NCBI GenBank assembly: GCA_035079385.1
Contig: JAVHKY010000023.1
Location: 5,410,001 to 5,474,000, forward strand
From: Aspidiotus rigidus
Taxonomy: Eukaryota; Arthropoda; Insecta; Hemiptera; Diaspididae
Reading direction: 5' to 3'
Length of the DNA: 64,000 bases
Part shown: positions 36,817 through 49,385 of the stretch, in pieces
Layout of the letters: each line of letters begins with the position of its first letter
Numbering within the stretch: position 1 is the first letter of the stretch
Notes under the pieces: model-generated
The model's input: the letters and a program-made list of their open reading frames with translations, nothing else
What the model was told of the DNA's origin: nothing
Databases searched by the model: none
Position numbers and translations under genes: made by a program

Positions 36817-39800
36817 TCAGCTAACACAAATACATGTATCTCTCATGTTTCTTTTCACCCAGTCCAAATATCTGGTCACTCTGGTGTAAACACCTATAGG
36901 AAGAAAATAAATAAAAAAATTAATGGTTAATTAATCTAGAAATTATTCATCATCAGTTGTGAGTCAAAAAAGAGGAAACAAGGAAACATATTTTGGATTT
37001 TATTCAACGATTTTCTCACGTTTCAATACCGCGATGTCACAGTTTTATTCAACATAAAGAAAAATAACATTACCGTACGTCTAGTCCCCCACATCTGAGT
37101 CCACTTATCATATTCCTGTATCTCTTTTATTTTCCAATTCAAACGATGCCTTATAATCTGCTCTTCTACGTTTATAGTTGGTGCCCTGCGCACCAACCCT
37201 TTGCTCGGCTTATCTGCTGTGGCCGGTATCGCTCCTCTACAATTTCTTCATTATCATTTACCGCCAACCGTCTTGCGTCTACGGTCCAATGTTATCAACT
37301 TCATAGTTTTGAAGTCACTACTTCTGTCATTAAAATCTCATCTAGACTACCATCTCAAATTGGAGTCCCTTCCCCCGATTTACTCATCCACCCTTCCCTG
37401 GATATTCTGACGCCTCACATTCGCCTTGACCTGACTAACTTACCGAAATCACCCTACATGATCTACATTAGACACATCAAACCCATTATTGCTAATGGTT
37501 TTCTCCCCCACTACCTGTACTTCACAGATGGTTCCAAAACTACCTACGCTTCGGAAAAAATTTTCGAAGAGGAACTGCTCTAACACTTAAACACAAATTT
37601 ATTATACTTCGCGAGCTTTCGGTATACGTTGATACCACCAAAGCCTCTTTTTCTTTAAATTTTTTCCCAATTTTTGGACTATTACGCAAGAAAACCTTTT
37701 GATTATCAGCTACGCCTTGTCTATCAATGGAGAAGTCCCGCTCTTGCCTATGAAAAACTCGGCCCGCAAATATTCTGCTGAACCATCTGGCATCTATTCC
37801 TACCGTACTTCTCTCAGCTCGCTCTTCTCTCAGCAAACTATGCAAGACCCCTACTCTTCCAACCCTATTGTTCAGGGCATTCTCATCCCCCTGCATATCT
37901 CAATATCTTCTCTATCGCCAATTGCGTTCCCTTGGATTCCTGGTCATAGCGGCGCAGTGGACCAAGCTGCCAAGCAAACTCTGCTCCTTTCCTCAATCAC
38001 GGACCCCTCCCATTCTTCGGCCTATGATTTAAATTCGGCCTTCACTATTTTGGAATCTGCATTCTTAGTCTTCATTCTACTAGTTCTTACACACAGTATA
38101 GTAGGCTATAGTAAGTCTAGCATAGAGTATACTAGGCTTCACTTCAGGGATTTAGAGAAATTTCGACCTTCGTTACTTTGGGACCTGTATTCTTAGCTTT
38201 CATTATACTAGGCCTAACGTACAGCACATTAGGATTATACTGCTATACATCGATACAATCAAGTTGATTCGGTGTTTTTCCATGAGGTGGAAAAATTACT
38301 CTTTTCTTTTTCTTACACCCTAAACAATACTTCAAATTGCTCAATTTTTTTTCTCAGAAAGGTAGGAGAAGTGATGACGAATAAAGGAAGTATCCTTCAA
38401 TTTTTACCTGGATAACCCGGTCGTCCGCATCCAACGCCCCATGACACAATACCTGGAACAAATTTCTTTGATTGCACATCACAATAATATTAGAACAGTA
38501 CTAATTTAGTTCTATACATAAAAACGATGTGTTGTGACTATTTAGCCTGGAAAAATTGTCAAAGATCAAGGGTATTCCAAAAACAGAGTCAGAAGAATTT
38601 TTATCGTTTCGTTTTTGGGGTTCTTGCCTGGGCAAGCCAAGAGCCCATTTGCATTCGCGAAAAAGAAGAAAAAAGTTCCCTACCGTAAGGCAAATTGTGA
38701 CGGCACGACTCGAGATATACTTTCTGTGTCACCTAACATTTTATTTTTGTCTAGCACTTTTCAAATTTCTATGCAGTCTTGGCGAGTTTTATTTTTCCAT
38801 GGCATTTTTTTAAATTTTCGTTCGGATTTCAAAAAAGTTTCTTTTTTTCAATACCTCATAATGGTAATATACCTACTGCATGTATTTTACAACCGTAAAG
38901 ACTGTTATTAATATTATACTTTTTGATCAAATATATCTCGATTTCTTAAACTATTTTGGCTGAGAACACATAATTTATTACGATTATTTGTGAGGATACT
39001 TTTGCATCTCGGATCTTGACGGGTAAAAAGGAACCAAATCTCTCAGGTTCCTGATCCGAGTGAAACCAGAAGATGAGGATCTTTTGGTTTTCAGATCTTG
39101 ACGTAAAAAGAATCTTGAGCTCTAGATTTTGATATAGAAAAAGCTCTAGATCAGGCCTACTCAAGTTTTTTTTTTTTCAAAGCGGAAAGAATTTTACGTG
39201 GGTCAGAAAGAATTTTTCTTTTAAAATTGTAATCTTCAAATGAATTTCATTTTTCCCGGGCCGTTTGGCGAGCTTTCTCAGGCCGCCAGTCGGATAGCAT
39301 TGCTCAAGATCTTTTGAAAATGATAAAGATGAATTTCCATTATCTTACAGTCAAAGAGAAGGAACACTAAAGGACTCGGATACTGAGGTGCACGGCAACT
39401 CATTCTTGTTTCCATTTACGTTCGATATTCTTTTTTTTTCATGGAGGAACGTGGTTACTTAGATTGATGAAGTGTCAATTTTTCAAACTAACCTACGAGC
39501 TCGTATTTCTCGTCTCCACCGCTGTTCACGAGAAGTGGTCCTCCACTGTCTCCCTGTTAAAATGAGGGGAAAAAATATACTATCAGTCTGCTTTTGGGAA
39601 CCTCAAAATGAGTAAAAATCAATGCTACTTACTTGACACGAATCTTGAACTCCTTTACCAGCACATATCATATTTGAGGTTATTCTCGTTGGTTTGTATT
39701 TACTTCCTCGGCATTGATTTAATGATAAAATAGGCACTTGTACTTCTTGAACCACCGAAGCCAATGTTCCTCCTTCCGTCGTTCGGCCCCAACCGACCAC

Positions 39801-42800
39801 GATGCCGGTCATACCTCCGGGATCTAACTCTTTGCGAAAGAAATTAAAAAAAAAAAAAAACGTTCATTTATAAAATTTACGCGATACTTCCACATTGCGT
39901 TCTTTATACAGAATACTAACCTTCCGGCGGAAGACAGACAGGCCTGACGGTTTTTGAAAAGGTAACCGGTTTACGTAATTTTAATAGAGCAATATCGTGG
40001 TTGTACGAATTTACATCAAAATGGCGGTGTCGAACTATTGAAGATACGGCTCTCATGACAGATTCGCTATCATTTATCACAGTTTGATCATGATCTCCTA
40101 ATATAACCCTAATTTTTGATCTTTTCAGTCTGTAAACATAATAATATTATGTGAACAACAAGTAAATCTCAGAAGCATAATTTATTGAATCCTCGCACAC
40201 GTTTCATTTTTTTCTTGATTACAATACCGAACTTCCGCTCCTCTTTTAAATTATCTAATTCGAAAATTATTATTAAATTGTATTCTACAGCGAAAGAGGA
40301 AAATATTTTCCAAAATCAGTCTTTCTTTATCAACAAAAGAAAATGAGATAAGGGGATTTGTATTGAGACAATACTTTTTATCATCAGTTTCGATACCAAC
40401 CTTCTAACACAATGAGCGGCAGTAACTACATAATCATTATTAATTAGAGAAGCGCCGCAGTGAAATTTGCCATCATACACCAACCTGGCAACCCAGGGAT
40501 ATCGATTAACTCCAGTAGGCATACCACCGACTATCCGAATTTCTTGATTGATTAAACCACATTCTATAAAATTAAAAAAAAAAAAAAAAAAAAAAATCGT
40601 TATTCATCGAGACAATTATGCTCGTAAGAATGAATCACGTATTCACGGCTTCATTGTAGGCAACCACTCGTACAGAGTGAATTTTTTACGTTCTTCATCC
40701 CATATTTTTCTTGATTGTGAGTGTAAAACCTTTTCTCACTTCACATATTTTAACATCGCATCCAACTCCTTCACGGGGAACTGTAGCACGTGGATTGTGG
40801 TAAGTGCTCGAGAATGGACTGTCGACCATCCAATTACATGCATGAGAGGATGCGGTTTAGAAAAATTCCGATAATCTACTTGAGCCACCTAGATTTTCCT
40901 AAAATTTTCTTCTTTCAAGCTGTATATGCGAGTGGTATATGGGTCAGAGTACAATACTTGAAATAATTTTAATCGTAGAACTATTTGTGTGGAAAAAAAG
41001 AGATTTGAAGAAGTTCTGACTACTTAGACAAAGTTATAAATATCAAGAGGAAACTTGGAAAGTTTTCGATCACTAAACTGTTCGTATACCAAAAACGGAG
41101 CTATACGTGCATCAAGAGGGAAACTTCGAAAATTTTCCATTTTCGAGCTATACGTATGTATGAGAGGCAGGGGACTTGGAAAAAAACGACTTTTTTCAAG
41201 AAGTTGACTAAGAAATTCAGGGAATCTGATCTATGAGGCAAATTAGATTGTAAACTGAGTTCAAAGTTTAGGTCCCGAAGATTCGAAATTTGAATCCCTT
41301 CCTATCATACCGTCCAAAAATCTTAATTTCGACAGGGAACCTGTTTTATGGAGAGTGTCTTTGAAAATTTTGATATCCCGCCGTCCGCTGTCAAGCAAAA
41401 ACTAACCTACCCTAATGAAGCGGTTGGACTTCGGAAAAATTCGACTTTCGAGCCATATTATATGATGAGAAGAAGACTTGAGAAAATTTCTACTTTCAAG
41501 CTATATTATATGATTGGAGGGGGAATCAGAGATATTCCAAATTTTTCAAGTCCACTTTTTCAAAGTTTGAACTTCAGAAACTCCATTTCGAATCCAAACA
41601 TCAAACAAATTTGTCCTCCAAGAACAAGTTTCCGGCGTTACTCGATTAACTTCGTTAATGAAGCCGTCGTTTTTTGAAGTCCCCCTCCTACCATGTGTAC
41701 GAGTATGGCTCGAGATTCGAAATTTTTCCGAGTTTATACTTTGAAAGTCGATTTTTTTCCAAATCCACCCTTTAATTAAGGGAGGTCGGTTTTTTTGGTC
41801 CATTTGAATTTTCCCAAATCCAAACCTTTGATAGTCGAAATTTTTTCGAAGCCTCGTTTTGTTTTGTATAATATATAGCTCAATGTCCAAATTTTTCGAG
41901 GACCAACAGCTTCGATATTTAACATTTTTACAGAAAACCTGTTCGCCGTGCGCCATGTGATGGTCAGCTAAAATAAAAATGGTCCATATCCAACATCATT
42001 GAAAGACATGGTCCAAGCCTCCCTCCTATTACATATAGCTCGGAGGTCAAAGTTTTTCGAAGTCCCCCTCTATACATAGCTCAAAGGTTGGACTTGGAAA
42101 AGTTCCAACTTTTGAACAATAATATATATAGCTCGGATCGGACTTGGAGAAAATTTCGACTGTGAGCCATAATATTTTATGATAGGAGAGGGACCTCGAA
42201 AAACTTGATCTCTTGGCTCTATATGATACGAGGGGTACTGGGAAACATTTCGACTCTCGAGCCATAATGTATGATAGGAAGGTATGGCACTTGTAAAAAT
42301 TGTTACTTTGAGGCTATGGGCTCAGGAAAATTTTAGAATCTTGAAGATTTCAACTTGAATTCTCAATACGAAAACGAATCGATCCACAGAACAGGTTCCC
42401 TGCGTTCCTTGTTTAACTTCTTTAAGGAAGCCGTCGTTTTTCCAAGTACTTCTTCCATCATTATATGTATCTAGCTTAAGCTCGAAAGTCGGAATTTTTC
42501 GAAGTCCAATTCCTTTGTTGGTTGAAATTTCTCTTAGTCCAATATCTTTTATGATTGAAATATCTCCTTGTTCTACACTTTACTTGAGATCAGTTTTTGA
42601 CGGACAGCGAATGGCGAAAGACTGGATGTCAACATTTTTAAAAAGATCCTTTCTCCCATAAAATTGTTTTCCTGTTACAATTTCAAACATTAGCCTGAAT
42701 CTGTCGAGAGGAGTTGAAAAAATTCTGGTCAAAGAGTTTTATGTATTAGGAGCAATTTTAAAAAATTTCGATCATTCGAGATTCCGAGTATGTCAAGAAG

Positions 42801-45446
42801 GAAACGTTGAAAATCTTCTCCCTTCGGGTTGTATGTGTATATACGAGAGTGAGGGGAATTCCGAACTAAGCTGAATGATATCAAGGGAAGGGGGATCTTG
42901 TGAGGATTTCAACCTCCGAGCTATGTGTATGAGGAGGAAGGTACTTGAAAAAAATTCTTAGTTGTAAATGTATCAGAAGGGGGCTCGGGTAAATTTCGAT
43001 CATTCAGCTGTGTGTATGAGGGGAAAGGAGGTTGGATAGAAAGTTCAACCAACCAGATTTACGTATTGGAGGAGCGGGATCTTTCTGCTCCTTCTTTTTT
43101 TTTTTTTGAAAGAAAACGAAGATGGAATTTATTCTTTCATCATTGCAATGTTTCCCTCTCTCAAGTCACCGCTCAATTCCACGCCCTCTATGAGGCTCTG
43201 AGTTTTTTTCAATTTCAAGTCCCATATCTCGTACATACATGTGAGTTTGAGGTATTCGTGATTCGTGGGTACGTAATGAAGTTACTCTTTTCTAAATTTC
43301 ATGTCGTGCACTTCATCATGAATTCTGAAATTCCTATTGGAATATTTTGATGAGGGATAAGTTTTCCCCAGTCTTGGAGTTTTTTGATATAATAGTTTTC
43401 ATGAATCCATTACCTTTTTCTCCTACCTCCTCCAATTATTATTTAAATTTGGGATGAGTATTTTTGTATAGGAATGGGAGTATTCGAATGATCTTTATTT
43501 TCATTAGCTTATTTCGTCAATCGGTTTCTGAATGAAGTCCACGACCTCCATCCTCTATAAGACGGTGCTCTGATGTGTCAGCTGTACATATATTGTGAAT
43601 TAAATAATTCTATAAAAAATAGATCGGGAAGTTCAACTCACCGCAAGAACAATTTCCCAATGGCTCTTTCTCTTCGACCTCGACGCTGGGTGCTCCGAAA
43701 ATCTCCTCAAAAAATATTCTACCGGTACCGAAGTCGCTTTCCTGCCTATTCTGTAATCGTATAGAAGGAAATGCATTGTTACGTTGTACATTCTTTGTGC
43801 GCATATACCTTTGTCCGGTTATGAAAAACCGTTTCAATCTTAAGAGTTAGAAAGAAAAGAAAAAAAAAAAAGAAATAAAATACACAGAAAACGAGCGCGA
43901 TATACTAGAAACATACGGTAGAAAGTGAAGTTGCAAGGTCTAGACCACTTTCACATCTATCTTTTATAATAACAATTTAGGTTGTTGCGTGGTCAAGATA
44001 CTTCCTCAGACAAACTAAATCTGAAGACGAAGGTGTTCTCAAAATTTTTAGAGCTTGAAAAATGCCGCGCGTATTAGTGCGGTCACGTTTTCGTGAGTAA
44101 ATGATACTTTAAGGAGAGTTGCGTCAAGTTTAACCTGAAATCGGTATAGTTTCTGTTGTGAAATTATTCACGTCTTATTGAAGGGGAAGTATAGTTGACG
44201 TTTTATGTGATCACTGTTCTGTACACCGGTTTTATAAAGAGTACCGAGTATTCAACATTTAATGAGGGCTTCAAAACGCAAAATTACATAAATTAAATCC
44301 TACGATGGACTGTTATTAAATAGTACTATTTTGGTAGACGGCAAAAATTATCTTTTGCGTGTGTGCTTTAGAGAAAGTTTAAATGAAACTGGTTCTCATT
44401 AAAATCTCGGAGAGTGCTTTGCTTTATCTGTACCTACAAAATTTACCATTTTTCATTCAATATTTCGTTCAACTCTTTATGCACCGAGTTGATGCGTTGA
44501 AACTGGAAATTTCGAAGGCGTCATTTTAGCGGATGAAATCGCAGTCTAGGAAGATTATTGGGCAAAGAAGGAGCCGTACGAGTAGGTCAACCAGAACACT
44601 GACCCGGTTGCCGACGTCTAATATTAGGTAGTATTTAAGAATTCGTCACTATGAGAGAAAGAAATGGTGATATTCGAATTATGCTGCATATATTAGGGAG
44701 ACGGATTAATCAAACGACCTTGAAAAAGGTATCGATTGTCGTAGCCATGTAATATTACAATGCGAACGCATCGATCTGGTGAAAGAAGAAAAGCTATTAT
44801 TACGATCCGTAGAGGAAGAAGGTAAAGAATGAAAAGTAATAGAATATACTCGATCTCGATCATTCGGTCGGTAACAATTTCCGCTTCGTTTATTCACTTT
44901 ACTATGTAATGTATTATGAGAGAAGAAATCCAATTTTTATTGCTTGAGTGACGCGACGTGATTCTACCGCATCATGAGTGTTGTGTTACAGCGATGGTAT
45001 ACTTGCGAGTTTCCGGAAAATCTTACTTACAGATATGCAGCAATAATTTCAACAAGGAACGTATAACAGAATTTTGATGTTTCTTCTTCTACGCAAGGCC
45101 GATCCTATCCGTAAATGGATAATATACAGAATTTTGAGTGTCCCTACAAAATCCACAATCTTCGTTTTAGCGATTCAAGGAGACATACCCTACCATCTCC
45201 CTTCAATAAAACCCGCAACTCTACAGAATATACCATTCAAAGAATCTAAGCTTGTACATCCTTTACACAAATTTCGATCAAATGGGCTAAAAATTGGTTC
45301 AAGAAGATTTTTCAACTTACCGTATTCGTTTTATTGGTGTAGTCCGCACTTGTTCTATTTTGATTACGTTCATTCTCCAACGTTAACATCATAATTACAT
45401 TAACAATGCATGCAAAAAATATTAAACCTACGAAAATCCGAGGCAT
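36817..45446 (-). CDS. Trypsin-like secreted serine protease B (eight exons, 328 aa)
   Basis: Exons on the minus strand: 45446-45321, 43750-43642, 40563-40401, 40129-39921, 39829-39633, 39553-39493, 38452-38408 and 36893-36817 (TGA). All introns are GT-AG and in phase; total 987 nt. Exon 1 encodes a hydrophobic leader (residues 4-22, signal peptide or signal anchor). Exon 2 is an acidic pro-segment ending GNCSC. Activation is at EIRIVGG (R88/I89). The triad is His129, Asp178 (NHDIALL) and Ser271 (GDSGGP), with trypsin-type Asp265 in QDSCQGDS. The C-terminus ends DTCICVS, so the Cys-x-Cys tail is shared with A and C. It is expected to be a secreted or membrane-anchored zymogen cutting after Arg/Lys; the substrate is unknown. 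Intron 7 contains LINE copy 4; intron 2 contains GGGAACC-type repeats. Confidence 0.93.
37165..38070 (+). mobile_element. Non-LTR retrotransposon, copy 4, in intron 7 of protease B
   Basis: Decayed copy of the RT/RNase H family, antisense to the host gene. It begins VGALRTNPLLGLSAV, continues through the linker (LPPTVLRLRS, LDYHLKLES), and reaches the DGSK block at about 37530. A 160-bp foreign insert follows, then it resumes SYALSINGEV...KNSARKYS and ends WIPGHSGAVDQAAKQ. Frames shift repeatedly. The 3' UTR was not identified. Confidence 0.75.
37550..37709. mobile_element. 160-bp unidentified insertion nested in LINE copy 4
   Basis: It interrupts the RNase H coding stretch between the residues matching TTYA and YALSINGE. 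It is flanked by a 6-bp duplication ctacgc (37544-37549 and 37710-37715). On the minus strand it includes ggtatcaacgtataccgaaa followed by gctcgcgaagtataataaat, recalling repeat tails of SINE or Penelope-like elements; this assignment is weak. No inverted ends were seen. Confidence 0.55.
41333..42442. mobile_element. GGGAACC-terminal inverted-repeat element, tandem copies E2a/E2b
   Basis: The left end cagggaacctgttttatgg is at 41333. An internal right-end-like block (aacaagtttccggcgttact, then cgattaacttcgttaatgaa) lies near 41622-41660. A new left-end-like block (acagaaaacctgttcgccgtg) starts near 41934, and the final right end caggttccctg is at 42392-42402 with the same conserved flank as E1. 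So two copies stand head to tail. The interior is made of diverged 45-bp-type units (agctatattatatgat, aggagggggacttgg). It lies in intron 2 of protease B. Related but unbounded units continue to about 43080. Confidence 0.6.
43751..45320 (-). other. Intron 1 of protease B; no other gene seen
   Basis: AT-rich intron between the leader exon and the pro-segment exon, bounded by a GTAAGT donor and a TTACAG acceptor. The open frame at 44706-44933 has no recognised features. Confidence 0.5.
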
Positions 45447-46660
45447 CGCGATTTTGATTTTTAATTATATTGCAAATAAAACATTTTCAATCAACTCCGA
45501 GATTAATGTATGACATCGGAACGGCAAATTAACAGGCGATTTCGGCTCACCAATTTTTACAGACTAGGAGAATATCATCTCTACGAAATATATCGACGAG
45601 TTAAATTTTTGCCGCGAAAAATATATTCGAATTATTTTTTGCGTCACTCGCGAGCGGAAACATCATTGCTGATAAAACAAAAAAGCGAATCGGATTTCTG
45701 TATAGTTTTTAGAGTCCGTGTGGCCTCTCATAATCCACACCTTGTTCCCCTTGTCTGCTGAATGACCGAAGAAGGTCTTCCGACGGAAAAGAAAAGTATT
45801 TAGTGTATACAGCGAGACACATTAAGAGGGGAGATCTGCGTTGATGAATAATAAATGCCAAAAGAATGGGAAATTGTTGTTACCGTAACTCTCACTTTTC
45901 GAGCATTGCTACGTACACACGGACCAAGAAGCTTGATAATGATACTTTTTTTTTTATTTTATAACATGTAAAAACAGTTTGTCTACGCTTAGTTCTGGTT
46001 CTATTTATGATTGTGAAGAATGTACCGAATACAGTATATGTCCCTGAGTATACTTTTCTTATAATTGGTGCGCTTCAAAGATGACCTGAACGCGCGGGCG
46101 AAACTATAGTCGTTCTTTGTTTCCTTTATTTCTTTTTTTGTCGTAGTATTGAGCCACCTTTTTGTAGAGAATTACGTATTTAACTGGAGACAAAACGTGT
46201 AACGTGCTCTTGAATAATACTTCGAATGTTTCAACTTACGTAAAAAGAGACAATAGGCTTTTCACTTCATTAAAATAAGACGAGTAATCTTTCTGAATAC
46301 GTACTATTGACTCCTATTGAGGATATTTTGTTTCCAATGTTGTTCCTCACATTTGTGTTAGGTTGAGCTCTTACAACCAAAGACCAAAAATGGTCTCAAG
46401 AATATCGTCATGAGAATATATGCTTATAGATTTCCAGCCTGAGTATCGCAGAGATTCTTGCAAATCTTATCTCCAAAGAAGGTCTTAAGTTTAGAAAACT
46501 ACCACGTACTCAAGACTTTTCAGCTCTTGCAGAAGGAGTTTAAGATTCTCCTTCCCGACGTAGAATCTGAATCTTTGATTCTTCTGCATTTCATGAGTCT
46601 TATCTTGCCGGAAAAACCGTTCAATTACCTTGGCTGCAGTCATAAAATTTTTTAAAATCT
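45447..46660. other. No gene recognised; 5' flank of protease B
   Basis: Presumed promoter region and intergenic DNA. No core promoter element can be assigned with confidence. Confidence 0.35.
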
Positions 46661-46665
46661 GTCAT

Positions 46666-47440
46666 TCACACCGGCCTTATGATCGTTGTATACAGCTTTA
46701 ATTTGTTCTCAAATGAAAATGTTGACTCTCTGTTTAGTAACCAGTACATCTTTGATTTCTTAATATTCATTTCAGAGATCTTGCAGTCAATATGCTTCCG
46801 CCATGTTAATTTAGAGTCTAGGTGTAAGCCGAGATATTTTGCCGAGTCGCTCTTGGGAATTAATTCTCCTTTCAGCTTAACCAGAGGTGGGGATTGTGTT
46901 CTCAGGGTAAATACTATGTAGTTTGACTTTTTTGTGTTAGTCTGGATCTTCCATTTATATGTATGGTGCTCCAATTTGGGGACAGGCCCGTCCATCTAAC
47001 ATCAAGAGGATCCAAGTATTCCAGAACAAAATACTCAGATAGACAACAGGTGCTCCCCTGTTTACTAATGTTAAAGATCTGCATACATATTCAGGGATCA
47101 TGAGTGTTACTGAAAGCATCACGGAAGCGGCGGTCAGTCATTCAGCTCGACTAGATAATCACGATAATGTACTGGCTATCGATTTGCTGGATAACTCCCT
47201 ATCTGTACAAAGGCTATGTCGAAACCATTTCCACGACTTGATTTGAAGAAACTGTAATTAACAATTTTTATAGCTGAATGTGTAGCCTATATTTTATTTT
47301 ATTTTAATTTTACTCTTTTCAAGGGAACCTAGTATAATCTTAGAAGTTCCACAATGTAAAATTTCTATCTTTGTTATAAAAAAAATTTTTATAGCCATCT
47401 AGGCTGGAAAAATTAATAAAGGAATTTAAAAAAAAAATTA
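46666..47440. mobile_element. Jockey-type LINE with 5' inversion (twin-priming structure)
   Basis: On the minus strand, about 46950 down to 46666 encodes RT C-terminal sequence: KYLGLHLDSKLTWRKHI, then KLYTTIIRPV at the left end. On the plus strand, 46957 onward begins MYGAPIWGQARPSNIKRI, exactly the part expected to follow TIIRPV in Jockey elements. It runs on to LAIDLLDNSLSVQRLCRNH, a TGA, a 3' UTR and an A tract at about 47428-47440. The two halves are contiguous in the parent element but inverted here. The copy is not functional. Confidence 0.82.
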
Positions 47441-47467
47441 GAAGCCATTGCAGACGTTGCAATGGCC

Positions 47468-48533
47468 GCGGGGAACCCGCAATTCCTTAACTCGACCTCT
47501 CAGGTGGTGTGGAACTGAGTTGATAATCTTGTCATATAATTCAAATCGAAATTATAATTCTACATTCCCTCCTATCATATATAGCTCGAGAGTCGAAATC
47601 CTTCTAAGTACCCCTTCTATCATATATAGCTCGGAAGTCACAATTCTTCCAAGTCCCCCTCCTATCATATATAGTTCGAGGCTCGAAATTCTTCTAAGTC
47701 CCCCTCCTATCATATATAGCTCGAAAGTCACGATTCTTCCAAGTCCCCCTCCTATCATATATATCTCAAGACTTGAAATTCTTTTAAGTTCCCCTTCTAT
47801 CATATATAGCTCAAGACTCGAAATTCTTCTAAGTCCCCCTCCTATCATATATAGCTCGAGTCTCAAAATTTTTTCAAGTTTTTGGTTGGACGGCGGACGG
47901 TGGCTCGAAAGTCAAAATTCTTCCAAGTCCCCCCCCCCCTATTATATATAGCTCGTGACTTGAAATTCTTCTAAGTCCCCCTCCTATCATATATAGCTCG
48001 AGTCTCAAAATTTTTTCAAGTTTTTGGTTGGACGGCGGACGGCGGACGGTAGCTCGAAAGTCAAAATTCTTCCAAGTCCCCCCCCCTATTATATATAGCT
48101 CGTGACTTGAAATTCTTCCAAGTCCCCCTCCTATCATATATAGCTCGAGACTTGAAATTCTTATAAGTCCCCCTCCTATCATATATAGCTCGAGTCTCAA
48201 AATTTTTTCAAGTTTTTGGTTGGACGGCGGACGGCGGACGGTAGCTCGAAAGTCAAAATTCTTCCAAGTCCCCCCCCCCCTATTATATATAGCTCGTGAC
48301 TTGAAATTCTTCCAAGTCCCCCTCCTATCATATATAGCTCGAGACTTGAAATTCTTATAAGTCCCCCTCCTATCATATATAGCTCGAGACTCTAAATTCT
48401 TCCAAGTCCCCCTCCTATCATGTATAGCTCGAGACTCGAAATTCTTCTAAGTCCCGTAACCTAACCTAACCTGCGGACGCGGACGTTTTCTGAGGATGTA
48501 ATCTCCTAACAAAATGGATAGCGGGTTCCCCGC
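47468..48533. mobile_element. GGGAACC-type element E5 containing the 45-bp minisatellite
   Basis: Bounded by perfect 13-bp inverted ends, gcggggaacccgc (47468-47480) and gcgggttccccgc (48521-48533). Each is also a small hairpin (gcggg-gaa-cccgc). The ends resemble those of E1-E2 (cagggaacctg), and the interior shares the gccgtccaac...acttgg and tcgagctatat-gataggagg blocks, in inverse orientation. Near the right end there is a short taacctaacctaacct stretch. No target duplication was resolved. Confidence 0.6.
47566..48457. repeat. 45-bp minisatellite, about 16 copies with a higher-order unit
   Basis: Tandem units of 45 bp (theme aagtccccctcctatcatat, then atagctcgagactcgaaatt, then cttcc). 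Sixteen copies of the tatcatatata/tattatatata core can be counted. A longer insert (tttttggttggacggcggac) recurs three times after units ending ctcgagtctc, giving a higher-order period near 190 bp in the last two. Because 45 is divisible by 3, open frames run through it on both strands (47448-47951 +, 47866-47552 -, 48200-47874 -); they are artefacts of the repeat. Confidence 0.93.
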
Positions 48534-49292
48534 TAAAAAAAATCTGTCATTATATTTCAAATCAAATAATCGAAAACGAAAATCGGGTCGACATTCTTTT
48601 TCTAGTTCCGTCCGTCAGATCGCCTCCTCATCAAAAAAAAAAGATTGAAAATTTAGTAATGCTGTCAGTCCTATTTTTCGGTCACTTTTTTGAGATAACA
48701 AGGGATAATTTTACTTATTTTATTTTAACGAGCTGTCAGCTACACTGGGGCTATTGAGCTCGGTATACAAAATTATTATTGAATAATCGTGTTGTTAAAT
48801 TAGAAAGGCAGTAAGGAAGGTGAACTTTTTATAGATTGATGTTGAAAGGAGTTAGTGTGGGCGCAGGCGCGCGCAGTTAAGTTTGTTTAGGTGTTTGAGT
48901 AAAAATTAGTTATAGGTGATGTAGGGTTCGCTACAAATGGTTTTGAGGTTCTTTTTGAGTGCTTCAGAAGAACAAAGAGGTAGGAGTTTGGAGCAGGTGA
49001 AAAAATGGTCCACTGATGGATTGTCTTGTTGGCATTGAGGGTAAGATGGAGGGGTTAGCTCCTGGCCTATTCTTTTCTCAGCTAGTGTTCCTAATGGATG
49101 CTGACCATGGGACGGAGATTCCGGGTGAAGCTTTTCGGTAGCTTAATCAACAGCGTCATGTTTGGAGTGGTCGATGTGCCCGGGATCCATGTGAAAATTA
49201 TTTGTGTGTTCATCGCGTCCAAGGTGAGAAGTAGAAGGAGAATGCGTTGTATGATTGGGTTAGAGTTGTATGGGTCTGTAAGGGAACGTAGT

Positions 49293-49294
<2 letters not shown>

Positions 49295-49382
<88 letters not shown>
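49295..49382. repeat. (AG)44 microsatellite
   Basis: An uninterrupted dinucleotide run of 88 bp. It lies within the RNase H region of LINE copy 5. On the minus strand it reads (CT)n, coding alternating Ser-Leu in frame with the DSLSSL motif. Confidence 0.97.

Positions 49383-49385
<3 letters not shown>

Noticed and set aside
47448..47951. 167-aa open frame with PPPIIYSSRLEILL-type repeats, and matching minus-strand frames
   Set aside because: Frames are open on both strands only because the 45-bp repeat is a multiple of three. There is no start context, splice signal or known domain.
48470..48487. taacctaacctaacct tract as telomere sequence
   Set aside because: Just over three CCTAA units inside a repeat element; an interstitial short match, not a telomere.
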